Assembly: GCA_964006375.1 (NCBI GenBank) | Contig: OZ023264.1 | Span: 16,130,225-16,194,224 of the forward strand | Source: Tillus elongatus | Taxonomy: Eukaryota; Arthropoda; Insecta; Coleoptera; Cleridae | DNA: 64,000 bases | Direction of reading: 5' to 3' | Shown here: one piece after another, positions 35,421-46,580 of the stretch | Numbering within the stretch: position 1 is the stretch's first letter | How the letters are laid out: each line of letters starts with the position of its first letter | The notes under the pieces: model-generated | Told to the model about the DNA's origin: nothing | What the model saw: the letters and a program-made list of their open reading frames with translations, nothing else | The model's database searches: none | Made by a program: the position numbers and the translations under genes

Positions 35421-35863
35421 TTGCTCCTAGCTAACGTACGTATATGATTCAATCGGCAAATCATTAAATGGGCTATTTTAATTCTAGTTTACAATAATTA
35501 TTACAGTGTTAAAAATTGATTAAAAGTGTACAAGACACTACAGTATTTTTGCAGTTTACAGTTTCAGCTGGACGGCTTCAACATTGATGTGCTTGAATTT
35601 GGACGACTTTGCTAATGGTCTGGTCAACAGTGTTCATTATCGGGGGCCTATGGAGATCACTATTCTGAAATACGCCGTAATATTTCCAAGTTGCTCTCTT
35701 TGAGAAACCCCTCAACTGGATGCTTGACTTCGGCGAATTTGCGAATGGTCTGGTTAACAGTGTCTATTCCCAAGGGCATCTGGAGATCACTGTTTCTGAA
35801 ATATCAAAGGGTATTACCAATGCTTCTTTGTACCTTCTTTTGAAATCGCCGTAATATTTCAAA
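35421..35863 (+). other. Non-coding stretch with a 90-bp direct duplication
   Basis: Blocks around 35600-35695 and 35720-35815 share AATGGTCTGGTYAACAGTGT and TGGAGATCACT...TTCTGAAATA in the same order. No coding sequence. It ends where J4 begins. Confidence 0.55.
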
Positions 35864-37235
35864 TTTCACGCCCGTGGACGTACCACCCCTTACATCAAGT
35901 GATGTCCCAACGGACGTTTCCGGTTCTAGTGTATGAGTCGGTTTTCCTTATAAACAAAAATGATGATGGATCCTCCTTGTACAAAAGATTCCGGAGACAA
36001 AGTACCCTCTAATCGGATCTCCGGGAGAGGGGTGTGCAGGGGGCGCCGGCATCAAGATTTAACACATCCTTCTCGAATATATGTGGGCTAAATTCTAACC
36101 CGAACTCCGTCCACCATTTCCTCCAGGCTAATAGGCCACAACTCCTCTTCCTCACCGAAACCAAAGTCAGTGTCAAAACAGCCAGTAATCACATTAATTT
36201 CCCGGGGTATGAGCTCCTTACTTCCTTTAGATTGCATGGAGGTGTGTGCGCATACGTCCGTAGTAATCTACCCAGCACTAGACTCCCCAATTTAGAAGAT
36301 GGAAGAAAAGACATACTTTGGATGAAACTCTCTCTCAGGGCTGCAACTAAATTCATCTGTTGGATTTACCGGTCACCTTCTGACAACAACTTTGTCCAGC
36401 TCCTCGACTACCTTTCTGAAAAAACCGACCATCTGATTTCTGAATATGCTTCCTCCGAGGTCACTATTTTTGGTGACTTCAATAAGGAATGGCTAGGATC
36501 TTCAAAAACCGATCTACAAGGGAGAGCAGCGGAGGCCTTTGCAGTCAGCAATTCTTTAGCCAATATGGTTCAGCAACCTACTTACTTTCCTCGCATCCCA
36601 ACACCCATCTCAAATCTCTTGGATCTCCTTCTTACTATAAAACCTGAATGCTATAAGACATCATTCACCGCCCCCCTTGGTCGTTCAGACCACGGCATGG
36701 TTATTGCTTCCCGCGTAATGCCACCCGAGGTCACATAGTCATCACACCCACGTATCGTTTGGCACTACAACTCCGCGAACTGGGACGAAATGCGGGATTA
36801 CTTTTCCTCATGTCCATGGGCATCTGTTTGCTTCTCTCATCCTGACCCCTCTGATATCTCACAAAACGTCACCGAAATTATCCAAGCTGGCATGAAATTA
36901 TTTATAACACGTATACAGAAAACCTCTTCGGCCACTCAAAAGCCCTGGTTCTCTAAATCCTGTGACAAGGCCAGAGTTGAAAAAGTCTAGGCTTACAAAA
37001 CGCTTCTGCACAATCCCAGTCAAGAAAACCGTCAAGCATTTAACGATGCAAGAAACAGCTATGTCCGCATTCTTTCTGAGGCAAAAAGCTCGTTTACCAA
37101 CCACATCAAAAACAAAGTCCTCTCAAGTTCCAACGGCAGAAAACCCTTCGGGACTTTTGCTAAATCTATTGGGAATAATTTCTGCAAGAGCACGTTCCCA
37201 CTTTTTGTTTCAGGGGATGAAACTGTTTCTACCGT
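35864..37235 (+). mobile_element. Jockey-like retrotransposon J4, 5' fragment
   Basis: 5' 1.37 kb of the element. It keeps the 5' end that J1 and J3 lack and stops abruptly at GTTTCTACCGT, where a short palindrome follows. A fragment with the 5' end but no 3' end is not the usual product of target-primed reverse transcription, so a later deletion or rearrangement is implied. Confidence 0.85.
36034..36738 (+). pseudogene. J4 endonuclease, longest frame of the family
   Basis: 234-codon open frame with TSFSNICGLNSNPNSVHHFL, LLFLTETKVS, ICWIYRSPSDNNFVQLLDYL, IFGDFNKEWLGSS, NLLDLLLTIKPECYK and LGRSDHGMV. All major EEP endonuclease motifs are visible except that GDFN is followed at once by KEWLG. 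J2 has VHN between, so nine bases including the conserved His codon are deleted, bounded by AAT repeats. This makes activity doubtful although the frame is open. Confidence 0.85.
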
Positions 37236-37262
37236 AACTACAACAGTTCCCTGTTGTAGTTA
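37235..37262. repeat. Perfect 12-bp palindrome at the J4 truncation point
   Basis: TAACTACAACAG, loop TTCC, CTGTTGTAGTTA. Lies exactly where similarity to J2 stops. Confidence 0.9.
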
Positions 37263-38260
37263 TGCCTTAATTTTGCATTTTGCATCTTGCTGTTTAATTC
37301 TTCAGTTATCCAAGTCATTTACAAAAAAAGGGTAGGAAGGTACTTTTAATGAAAAACGGCCTATTACTTTTTTAAACATTAAAAAAATCAAAAGTCGCGA
37401 TCTCCATAGCGAATTCTTTCTACGAAAATTAGCTAACATTAAAAGTTGATTTCTTATAATCAGGTTAATTAGATATCATTCTGATAAAGCTTAGGCCATT
37501 GTTTGTGACATGAAAAGAAGAAACTACCTTTATTTTTCAAGAAAAACACAAACTAATTTAACTCTAGCTTGAGCGATTGCAACAGTGTTAATGATAAGAT
37601 AAACCCTAACTAAACGGAATATCTTTGGAATGCAGGAGAGCCGTGGCGTCGGTAGTTCCTGGAGCTTGTCGCTTCTGCTGTCTCCAGGAAGAGAGAACTG
37701 AGAGCAGCTCAAAGCTCGAGCGTCGCTTGTTCATTGTTAGCTGTAATTCGATTACACTTCATCAAGAGTGCGCTGTTTTCAGCAATGCCGCTTAGATGAG
37801 CTGCAATTTGCATTTAATTATCACATATAATGCGCATTAAACAGTCTGCGTGCAATGGGACCGTGAAATCGGACCTCGGCAAACGGGAATTTGAATTTAT
37901 GATTTCCATCGTTTCCCGGTTAATACCCAGTCATTTCCCGGGATAACTCGTATAGCTCATATTTTAAATCAGTTTCAACAGTTATGGAACAGGCAAATGG
38001 GGATGCTAGGGTAAGTGAGGGAAGGGGGTGTTTGATTTGCACCTTTCATTCTTAGCAGTCCCGATGATAATTAGAGAAATGGATAACTTGATTAAATGTT
38101 AAATATAGAATAGAATATTAATTCTGAAAAAAGGGGAAATGCGAGCTCAGAATGAGATAATGCTTTGAACCATATCTCTGCAATTGTGCCGAAGCTGCCT
38201 CGGATTTTTCAATTTTTATAGCCAGGGCCTGCCTTCAAAATTTTGAAAACCTGTATGACA
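37263..38260. other. Unassigned sequence
   Basis: No gene or element recognised. Less AT-rich in places (37620-37740) than its surroundings. Confidence 0.5.
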
Positions 38261-38331
38261 TGAGCATATTTTAGTGAATTTCGTAAAAACAATTCTTCAA
38301 ATGAGCGCAAACTCTGCCGGCAAGGTTATCT

Positions 38332-38334
<3 letters not shown>
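38261..38334 (+). repeat. Family H left flank, short
   Basis: TTTTAGTGAATTTCGTAAAA, AATGAGCGCAAACTCTGCC and TTATCTGTTTA before TA. Confidence 0.68.

Positions 38335-38422
<88 letters not shown>
38335..38422. repeat. (TA)n array
   Basis: Left flank of MarIII. Confidence 0.95.
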
Positions 38423-38425
<3 letters not shown>

Positions 38426-40694
38426 GGTTACAACTAATTAATTGCTCACTATTGGCATCTCAGTAACGGTAAGAGATACAGAGTTGGTTAATTACCAAAA
38501 CGTTGCGTAAATTTTAGCTGATCCAATATCCGAAATCAAATTTTGAATATGTCGATTCGTCCCTGAAATATCCTGAAAAAACTGAAAAGCTCAATTTTCA
38601 TAATTTTACAATAAATCCCTTATTATCAAAAATGGGCTCCTGATTTTTACTATGTGAGCATTGTTTGATATAGGCAATCGACTGACGGCATCAGAATTGA
38701 CGTATCTGCTTTAATTTTTGCGCAGCGATGTCACCTTTTTTTTCTCTTATGGCCGCCATATTCGATTTTTAATTTTTAAGATGGAAAATGAATTCACCTT
38801 TTGAATGGTATAACACACTTCATATTTTTCTTCACAAACATTGTACAAATAAATAAAAAAACTAATTATGGTCGCAAATATCAAGTAGGTATGTGTCATT
38901 GTTTTGTAATTTGTTATTACGATTCATTTAAACTGTCAGTTTGAAATATTCTACTTGATTTATGCATTAAAGACATTTTATTTCAAGACTTGTGTTAAAT
39001 TTGTTTTAAAATTGTATTTCCAAAATGGTTCGCTTTACTGTGGAAGAGAGAAGAGATATGTATGAAGCATACATCCGAAGTTTTAGAAATTCGACCCGTG
39101 CTTTACAGTTACACCAAGAAAAATATCCAGAACGTGTGCAGCCAAGTCGGCATATCTTCGCCAGAATAGCAAGAGTGATGGATGAAACTGGTACTTTGAT
39201 GAGAAAGCGTGTTTCCTACAATGTGGAACCCAGTGCTAACGAAATCAATGCTCTTGCTCAAGTCAATATAAATTCCAACTTATCCACAACACATATTGCG
39301 AGAGAATGTGGAATAAGCCAGCAGCTGGTGTCAAAGATTTTGAAAAAAATATAAATACCATCCTTATAAATACACCATGTGCAAGCACTTTATGAGCCAG
39401 ATCACGACCGCTGGTTGCAGTTTTGCCAATGGTTTGCTAGGAAGTTACAAATACACAATGCTTTCACAGCTAACAGTTTGTTTAATAGGCAGAATCGTCG
39501 TTACTGGAGTACAGAGAATCCTCATCTTTTATATAAGTCGCGACACCAAAATAGGGTGAGTGTAAACGTTTGGTGTGGCCTTTTAAATGTTACAGTTATA
39601 GGACCATTTTTCATAAGCAATAGGTTGAATGGCGATGGATACCTTCATCTGCTAACTAATGACCTTATGGCATTTTTTTATAACCTCCCTTTGCAACAAA
39701 GAGCCAACATATGGTTTCAGCAAGACGGTGCACCTGCACACAATTGCCGGGCCGTAAAAGCTTATCTAGACCAGATGTTTGGAGATAGATGGATAGGCAA
39801 TAATGGACCCGTTCGCATGCCGACAAGATCCCCAGATTTAACCCCAATGGACTATTTCTTCTGGGGATACGTCAAAAATTTAGTTTACCTTGAGCATTTT
39901 GACAACGAAGAAGAGTTAAAGAATATTTTAAGAGATAAAATTTGCTCCACATCTCTTGCTATGATAAGATCAGCAACACAAGGTATACGCGAGAGGATTC
40001 GACAATGCATAAATAACAATGGAAGACATTTTGAACATCTTCATTAACATTATACACATTTATTATTTAGTAGGAAGTATTTGTTATGTATTGTTAGTTT
40101 GTTTATTCACTAGTTGTAAGTTTCGTTAGTATCTATGGTTAATATGATTTTATTATGTTAATTAAAATCTTGTGTGCTGACATTTTGACAAGTAACGAAT
40201 GTTATGTTGATAATAAAATGATACATGCCTACTTGATATTTGCGACCATAATTAGTTTTTTATTTATTTGTGCAATGTTTAGGAAGAAAAATATGAAGTG
40301 TGTTATACTATTTGAAAGGTGAATTTTTTTGCCATCTGAAAAATTAAAAATCCAATATGGCGGCCATAAGAGAAAAAAAGTTGACTATCACTGCGCAAAA
40401 GTTAGAGCAGATACGTCAATTCTGATTCCGTCAGTTGATTGTTTATATCAAATTATGCTCACATAAAGAAAATTGGCACATCATTTTTTATAATAAGGGA
40501 TTTATTGTAAGATTTTGAAAATTGAATTTTTTAGTTTTTTCAAGATATTTGAGGAACGAATCGACATATTTAAAATTTGTTTTCAGATGTTGGATCAGCT
40601 AAAATTTACGGAACTTTTTGGTAATTTAACGAACTCTGTATCTCTTACCGTTACTGAGATGCCAATTGTGAGCAATTAATTAGTGATAACCCTA
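38423..40694 (+). mobile_element. MarIII, mariner-like element with 478-bp inverted repeats
   Basis: Complete element of about 2.27 kb. Left end CAGGGTTACAACTAATTAAT; the right end is its inverse, TTAATTAGTGATAACCCTA. Inverted repeats run 38423-38900 and 40217-40694, 478 bp each and close to 90% identical or better by eye. They include TTATGGCCGCCATATT / AATATGGCGGCCATAAG. The TA-rich remnant on the right is only a few bases before MarIV starts. Confidence 0.92.
39025..40047 (+). pseudogene. MarIII transposase, two compensating indels
   Basis: Starts MVRFTVEERRDMYEAYIRSF (DUF4817-type helix-turn-helix, residues about 1-60), then a second DNA-binding part with HIARECGISQQLVSKIL, and the catalytic core with NRQNRRYWSTENPHLL, IWFQQDGAPAHNCRAV (aspartate 2) and RSPDLTPMDYFFWGYVKN (aspartate 3), spacer 36. 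It ends GRHFEHLH. Frames 39025-39354 and 39379-40047 are the same frame; between them one extra A (A7 run near 39344) creates a TAA and a missing base near 39378 restores phase. About 341 codons overall. This is the most nearly intact mariner gene in the window. Confidence 0.9.
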
Positions 40695-40701
40695 TATATA
40701 T

Positions 40702-42655
40702 AGGGTGATTCACAAAGCAATGGACACAGAATGTGTGCGTTAGAGGACCTCAAAACATGCCGATTTTTTATATAATTTTTTTCTCTAACGCCCATGGTTG
40801 GTGAGGTATTGACCTCGAAAGATTATTTAATAATTATAAAAGAAATAGCTGTATTGCAGCAGTGCTCTAACATAGAACAACCAAACATGGTAGATGGTTA
40901 TCTGAAAAAAAATTAAGTAGATATAAACTCAAAACGGGGTGAATTGGGGGTGGGTCACCTATTTAATTATTTGATTTTTTTAAACCCTAACCTAACATTT
41001 ATCTGAATTTTATATCAAATTAAATTTTGTATCTTTTTCTCCTCTTGTCAAATTTTCGACAAACAACCAGTTTTTGAGAAAATGTAGATTTTTAGATTTG
41101 AGATCAAAATAAAATTGTCACACTTACATATCTGAAATTTAACGAACGCTATTATAAACTAATAACTAAAAAACCAAAAAAACACTAAAAATTTGGTTCA
41201 AAATGACTTCCATTTTCTCTCACACATAACTGTACCCTTCATCGAAAATAAAAGTCTAGTCTGTTAAATAATTAGATGTCACTTTTAATAGTGGTCCACT
41301 TATTATTGATGCGACTCTACAAATCTTCCGCCCAAACAAAAAAGTCACATTTATTCAAGTCTGGTGATCGTGCTGGCCAATGTAGAGGGCAATTAATTCC
41401 ACGATCTATCCATCAATTTGGTAACTGTTGGTTGAAAGATCCACGAACATTTGTAGTGAAATGTGGTGGCGCCCCATCATGCATAAACCACATTTCGCTG
41501 CGCAGTTATAAAGGCAGCTTCTTCAGTAGCCCAGGAAGTACATTTTGCAAGAAAAGCAAATATGTTGCGCCGTTTAAGCGGTTTGGTAAAATAACCGGCC
41601 CAAACAAATGTCCTCCAACAATACCTGCCCACACATTTATTTTAAATACTCTTTGGAAATGGTGGGTCACTGCAGCACCTGGATTTACATCCGAATATTC
41701 GTGGCAGTTGTGCACATTCGTAACCCCTCTCCTTGTAAAGCAAGATTAATCCGTAAAAAGAATGGCCTTGGGAAAATCAATGTTCTTATGTAAGATGAAA
41801 TTACAAAAAAAAAACAGCCTTGCCTCTAAATTCAGCAGTAGCAGTTCTTTCATTTTTTGAAAGTTATAGGGATGCAGCAGATTGCGTCGGATAATTCTAT
41901 GGACCGTCGGCTGTATTAGATGAAACTTCCTGGATAGTTGTCTGGTGCTGGTGTGAGCCTCACTTTCAATATTGTCTACTGTTCATCGGTTCGTGCGTTT
42001 ATTTTATGAACGCGTCCTCCAGCATTTTTTATGGAAAAGCAACCCATTTCCCGAGCTCTACGTTCAACATTGGCAAACGTTTGACGATGTGGAATATTAC
42101 AATTAGGAAATCTTCTTCGATATACCTCTACATTTCTGCGGCAATTACCCGTGCACAACCCTAATACCATAAGCATGACAACTTGTTCATTAACCGAGAA
42201 TTTTCCAGCCATTTTGAGCAGCAAATTATTATCACAAAAGAAAACAAGAAACACAAGACAATAATTATTGTAAAACTAATAAATTTAAGTAATGTCAGAT
42301 TTGACAACGACTGTTACCTAGCAACAGATGACTTGCAGCGTGTCCAAGGCATCCCCTATAATGTTTAATAAAATCTTCAAGGGACATAATTTTGTTTTGA
42401 TCTCAACTATAAACATCTCAATTTTTTCAAACCCGGGCGGTTTATCGAAAAATTGACGACAGGAGAAAAAGATAAAAAATTTAATTTTCTATAAAACTGA
42501 CGCACTCCTACTTTTAATTAGGTTAGGGTTTAAAAAAATCAAATCATTAAAAGAGTGACTCACCTTTATATCACTTCTTTGTGAGTTTATATCTACTTCA
42601 AATTTCTGTCAAATAACGACGTTGATAAAAGAAAACCATCTACGGACCTTGGTTT
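40702..42655 (-). mobile_element. MarIV, mariner-like element
   Basis: Left end AGGGTGATTCACAAAGCAAT, only a TATATATA away from the MarIII right end. The left inverted repeat covers about 40702-41150; the matching right repeat (42390-42650) is truncated before its terminus at ACCATCTAC and joined to H sequence. Shared blocks include GGTTAGGGTTTAAAAAAATC and the AGATATAAACTC region. Transposase on the minus strand. Confidence 0.85.
41273..42213 (-). pseudogene. MarIV transposase, decayed
   Basis: Minus strand from ATG at 42213 (MAGKFSVNEQVVMLMVLGLC), with NCRRNVEVYRRRFPNCNIPH and TFANVERRAREMGCF of the DUF4817 domain. Then a degraded middle, HNCHEYSDVNPGAAVTHHFQ, INVWAGIVGGHLFGPVILPN, and near the 3' end HWPARSPDLNKCDFFVWAED, the third catalytic aspartate block. 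Several frame changes and stops. Confidence 0.82.
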
Positions 42656-42710
42656 TGGCTTCTAGGGACCCATATTTATGCTCATCTGAAGAAATATTTT
42701 CAAAACCTTT
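42656..42710 (-). repeat. Family H left-flank fragment, inverted
   Basis: CCTTGGTTTTGGCTTCTAGG and TTATGCTCATCTGAAG, wedged between two MarIV terminal repeats. Confidence 0.6.
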
Positions 42711-42990
42711 GGACACAGAATGTGTGCGTGCAGACGACTGCAAAACATGCCGATTTTTTATATACATTTTTTCTTTGACGCCAATGGTTGGTGAGATATT
42801 GACCTCGGAAGATTATTTAATAATTACAAGAAACAGCTGTATTGCAGCAGTGCCCTAACATAGAACAACCAAATTTGGTAGATGTTTTTTTTTTATCAAC
42901 ATCGTTATTTGACAGAAATTTGAAGTAGATATAAAATCACAAAGAGGTGAATTAAGGGTGGGTCACTCTTCGAATGATTTGATTTTTTTA
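42711..42990 (+). mobile_element. MarIV second terminal-repeat fragment
   Basis: Same sequence and orientation as 40715-40985 (GGACACAGAATGTGTGCGT, AAAACATGCCGATTTTTTAT, TATTGCAGCAGTGC), missing the outermost bases. It lies as an inverted partner to the right repeat at 42390-42650 and abuts a short TA run. It could be a solo repeat of another MarIV copy. Confidence 0.85.
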
Positions 42991-43007
42991 ATATATATAT
43001 ATATATA
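42991..43007. repeat. Short (TA)n run
   Basis: Only about 17 bp of TA between the MarIV fragment and the H right arm. Confidence 0.9.
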
Positions 43008-43771
43008 ATGTAGCAGACCGATAACTAAAAAAATAATATGCCGATTTTAATCAAATTTGATGGGTACCTTCCTTTTGCAAGTGGCTTGGATACGTTCGTT
43101 AGCCAGGAAAATCCAGGAAAATTTTGGTTTTCCTTTCGGATAACTTTTATATCTCGGAAAATAACAAGGTTATGGCTCCCGAACTTGGTGCGCAGGTTTA
43201 TATTATAAGAAGCATACCATATACCAAAAAAAGTTATATGCATTAAAAGAACTGGGTGTCACTGACGAATAGAGGACCGCACAAAACCTAAATATTTTGT
43301 GTGGACAACAACACCCATTCTATATTTCAGACAAAGATTAATTCTTTTGGCGCAAAACCAGAAAAATTAATTTTATAGTTTTTCTTCTTAAAAGGTCAAA
43401 GTCGTGATTTGAAACGTCAAAATTGGAAACTTTCAGGAAAAGAATCTAAAACGAATGCGGGTTATGTAGACAAATTTTTGCCAGAAGTGTGTTTTACAAA
43501 GCCTCGAGTTTTAGCTTCAATCGTCATTGTTCTTCATTTTGCTAAAATATTTGCAGATAAATCATATCAAATAGACCCTTTTGCTGATGCTTTGGCAGTA
43601 GTTTTAGTTATAGAGCTTATCGTTTATAGTTTAATAGTCTATAAATCTTAGCGAATTTTCGTAGAAAAAAATTCCTAGCAGTATACCGCGACTTTCAAAT
43701 TTCGAAAAGATTTCTTCAAATGAGCGCGAACTATGCCCGCTAGAAGTCATACTCGGGGTTAGTTTTCGTCT

Positions 43772-43775
<4 letters not shown>
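43008..43775 (+). repeat. Family H long variant
   Basis: Right arm (CCGATAACTAAAAAAATAA, TACCTTCCTTTTGCAAGTGG) continues into a segment with GTCAAAGTCGTGATTTGAAA, CGTCATTGTTCTTCATTTTG and GACCCTTTTGCTGATGCTTT. A new left flank follows from TTAGCGAATTTTCGTAG at 43648. The long segment recurs at 57830-58060 and inverted at 20640-20890 and 61440-61720. The plus-strand frame at 43409-43651 lies entirely within this repeat and is not a gene. Confidence 0.72.

Positions 43776-43848
<73 letters not shown>
43775..43848. repeat. (TA)n array
   Basis: About 74 bp, followed directly by CAGGGTGACGCATTTCTACA. Confidence 0.95.
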
Positions 43849-43851
<3 letters not shown>

Positions 43852-44728
43852 GGTGACGCATTTCTACAGTAAAGTCCATAATATCTGACATTAGAAATGC
43901 GTTCCAGCGGTCCATATTTACGCTCATGGTAAAGCATTTTTAAAGAATTTCAAAGATGCGGTCTCGTCGTAAGCAGGCAGCGACAATTTTCTAAAAGAGA
44001 TTTTCGGGATTTCAACTTAAATGCCCTGTGACTCGAGAAATGATAATTTCTGATGTTTAGTCAATGTTGTGTTTTCTAAAATAAATTCAAAGTAAGTTCA
44101 GTTCTTAATCTATACTCTTCCAAGTTTTATATGAAATCAGTTGTCGAAGATGTCTTAAGCATCTAGTTGCATAAGAAACATTTCAGGCGATCCGGTAGTA
44201 GGGATCCGGGAATTTTCCGGTTAGTTTATCGTAGTAACAGAGCCTCCCGGACCTAATGTAGTGCTGATCATGTTAGAATGTGTTTACAAGCCCAATTTAC
44301 AATCGTCGTCCTCGCCTTGCGACGGCTCGTCAGCCCGCTTGTTTATCTTACAAATAAGATAAGGGGTGGAGAAGAGATGACGCAATACCGCCCCCTCACT
44401 TGAAGCTCTTTACACTGTTACTAAAGTCAGAAGACGAAAATATGTACATCACATTGCAGCTTAAAGGTCACTTGAACCAGTATAAAAAAATACCAGTTGC
44501 GAATGTATATATATAAACTTTGGATATTGAGATTGAAATGTTTTCAAAGCGAAGACTTTCAGTGATTGTATTTTATTAATTTTCACATATTTTCTTAGGG
44601 CTTCTTAAAATTATAATTTATCCATGACATAATGAATATCACCTACACCACAGCATGTTTTATTAAACATAATTATCAAACCTGATGCTTTATCTTTATG
44701 TCATCATCATCACAGAATAAATGCCTTG

Positions 44729-44731
<3 letters not shown>
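43849..44731. other. Sequence beginning with a mariner-type terminus; otherwise unassigned
   Basis: The first about 40 bases (CAGGGTGACGCATTTCTACA...) recur at 58207 next to TA, so they mark the end of another repeated element, probably a nonautonomous TA-inserting transposon. The rest shows no gene; 44220-44420 is relatively GC-rich. Confidence 0.45.

Positions 44732-44817
<86 letters not shown>
44732..44817. repeat. (TA)n array
   Basis: About 85 bp at the 5' border of PLE2. Confidence 0.95.
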
Positions 44818-44820
<3 letters not shown>

Positions 44821-45049
44821 GTCAATGAAATGGGTGGAGTTTTTGACATAGAATGTAGTGTTTTCTACTAATGGTTGGAGAGTTTTGGCTAGATGTTTTG
44901 CAAGTTTTTGTGTGGGTGAACGGTGAGCACTTACGATAGGGCGAAGGGGAATATCAGGCTTATGGATTTTCGGGAGACCGTATTTTCTAGGGATGCGAGA
45001 TGATTTTTCGCGGGGGATTAGTTCTTTTTTGAGGTGACCTTCTTTAAAA
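44818..45049 (-). pseudogene. PLE2 reverse transcriptase N-terminal part, inverted
   Basis: Open minus-strand frame of about 76 codons without a start: [40 protein letters not shown], then [18 protein letters not shown]. This contains the KIHK motif diagnostic of Penelope-type reverse transcriptases. It ends at FIDL next to TA, and in a normal element should be followed by the NDILVSFD block that begins on the opposite strand at about 45057. Confidence 0.88.
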
Positions 45050-45056
45050 CAATACC

Positions 45057-45800
45057 ATTTCTCAAAACGACATCCTAGTTAGCTTTGATATAGTTTCCTT
45101 ATTCACCAATATACCTCTGTCTGAAACCCTTGACATTCTCAAAAATAAACACAAAATTTCCCACGATACCTTAGCTCTTGTAGAACACTGCACATCTAAC
45201 ACTTATTTCCTTTTTCAAAACAAATTTTACAAACATGTTCGAGGTGCTCGAATAGGTTCACCTCTCTCTCCTGCATTGGCCAACATTTTCATGGAAAACT
45301 TCGAGACACAAGCCCTCAATTCATCCCAACTTAAACCAACCTGTTGGTCAAGATACGTTGACGACATTTTCGCTGTCTGGCCACACGGCAAAGAATCTCT
45401 AGACGAATTCCTTTCTTACCTAAATAAAATCAACCCCCAAATCCAGTTCACCATGGAAATAGAAAATAATTTTCGTTGCCTTTCTTATATGTACGCTTCA
45501 CTAAAAACCCAGTCAGAGGATTTTCTTACACTGTCTACCGAAAACCAACCCACACTAATCGTTACCTTAACGTCCAATCTCACCATTACCCATCGTAACT
45601 AAATTCCCTGGTTCGGATACTAGTAACACGATCCCTTAGACTAACGGACAACAACAACAAACAGACAGAATTAAACTTTTTAAGACAGACATTGCTAGAA
45701 AACGGATACGACAACAATTACATACTACGAAACATTAGAAACGAACAACAACAAACCACTACACCACAACAAGAACAAATAGAGTCCACACAACAACACA
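45057..45800 (+). pseudogene. PLE2 reverse transcriptase catalytic part and linker
   Basis: [20 protein letters not shown] (motif A, catalytic Asp), GARIGSPLSPALANIFMENF (motif B), SRYVDDIFAVW (motif C, YVDD). A frameshift near 45475-45500 moves the frame to KNPVRGFSYTVYRKPTHTNR (thumb). A stop near 45590 follows, then LVTRSLRLTDNNNKQTEL and LENGYDNNYI of the linker. Confidence 0.87.
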
Positions 45801-45929
45801 CAGCGTTTTTACCATACATTAGGTGTCACCGACAAAATAAGCAGAATTTTTAGAACCCATAGTATCAAAACCGTATTCACCACAGAGCAAAAACTGTCAA
45901 ATCCGATAAAAACTCCCAAGGATACGATT

Positions 45930-46580
45930 CCAAACGAATCCCACGGAGTTTACGAAATTCCTTGTACCGACTGTTCCCGAACTTATGTAGGACAAACAAA
46001 TAGACGTATCCACAATCGAATATATGAACACACCCACGCAGTTAGAAAATCCGACCCCTCATCGGCGCTAGCCATGCATCATATTCATACAGGGCACAAA
46101 ATAGACTTCGATAATGCCAAAACAATAGCACCGGTTTACAACTTCAAAACGAGAACTATCCGCGAAGCAATCGAGATTGAAAAACGTCCCGATTGTTTAA
46201 ATAAGAGAGATGATGGTCTTCGCCTTCCGACTACTTGGAAACCTATTATATCTTCTTTACAAACACACAATTTTATTGCATCATTATCTGCCTCAACAAA
46301 TGCCGGTGACCCTCTCAATCCTTCTCTAAGTACCGTGACCGAAGCCCCCCACTTAATTGACGCTGACCCCACTACTTTCACTGATAACGAAGCAGGTAGA
46401 CGGAACTACATATATAAGACAAGACTTGCAACGAACTGCCAGATCTCTCTGAGGCCTAGGGTTGAACACACCGAGACCTCACAGACGATCTCCGCTGAGA
46501 TTTGGGGAGTAGGCAAATTGAGGCCCCGTAATCGAGCTACAACAACCCAACCCACCTTTGTCCACCGCTCTAAGGAGTAG
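45930..46580 (+). pseudogene. PLE2 GIY-YIG endonuclease
   Basis: HGVYEIPCTDCSRTYVGQTN gives the GIY...YVG pair, then RRIHNRIYEHTHAVRK with the conserved arginine/histidine, ALAMHHIHTGHKIDF, and IREAIEIEKRPDCLNKRDDG, the usual Penelope endonuclease C-terminus. It is open from about 45940 to the stop at 46578-46580. The conserved cysteine pair (CTDC) upstream of YVG is the CCHH-like feature of Penelope nucleases. Confidence 0.86.

Noticed and set aside
43409..43651. 80-codon plus-strand frame ending in a hydrophobic segment
   Set aside because: It lies entirely within the long variant of repeat H, whose other copies (57830-58060) do not keep the frame open.
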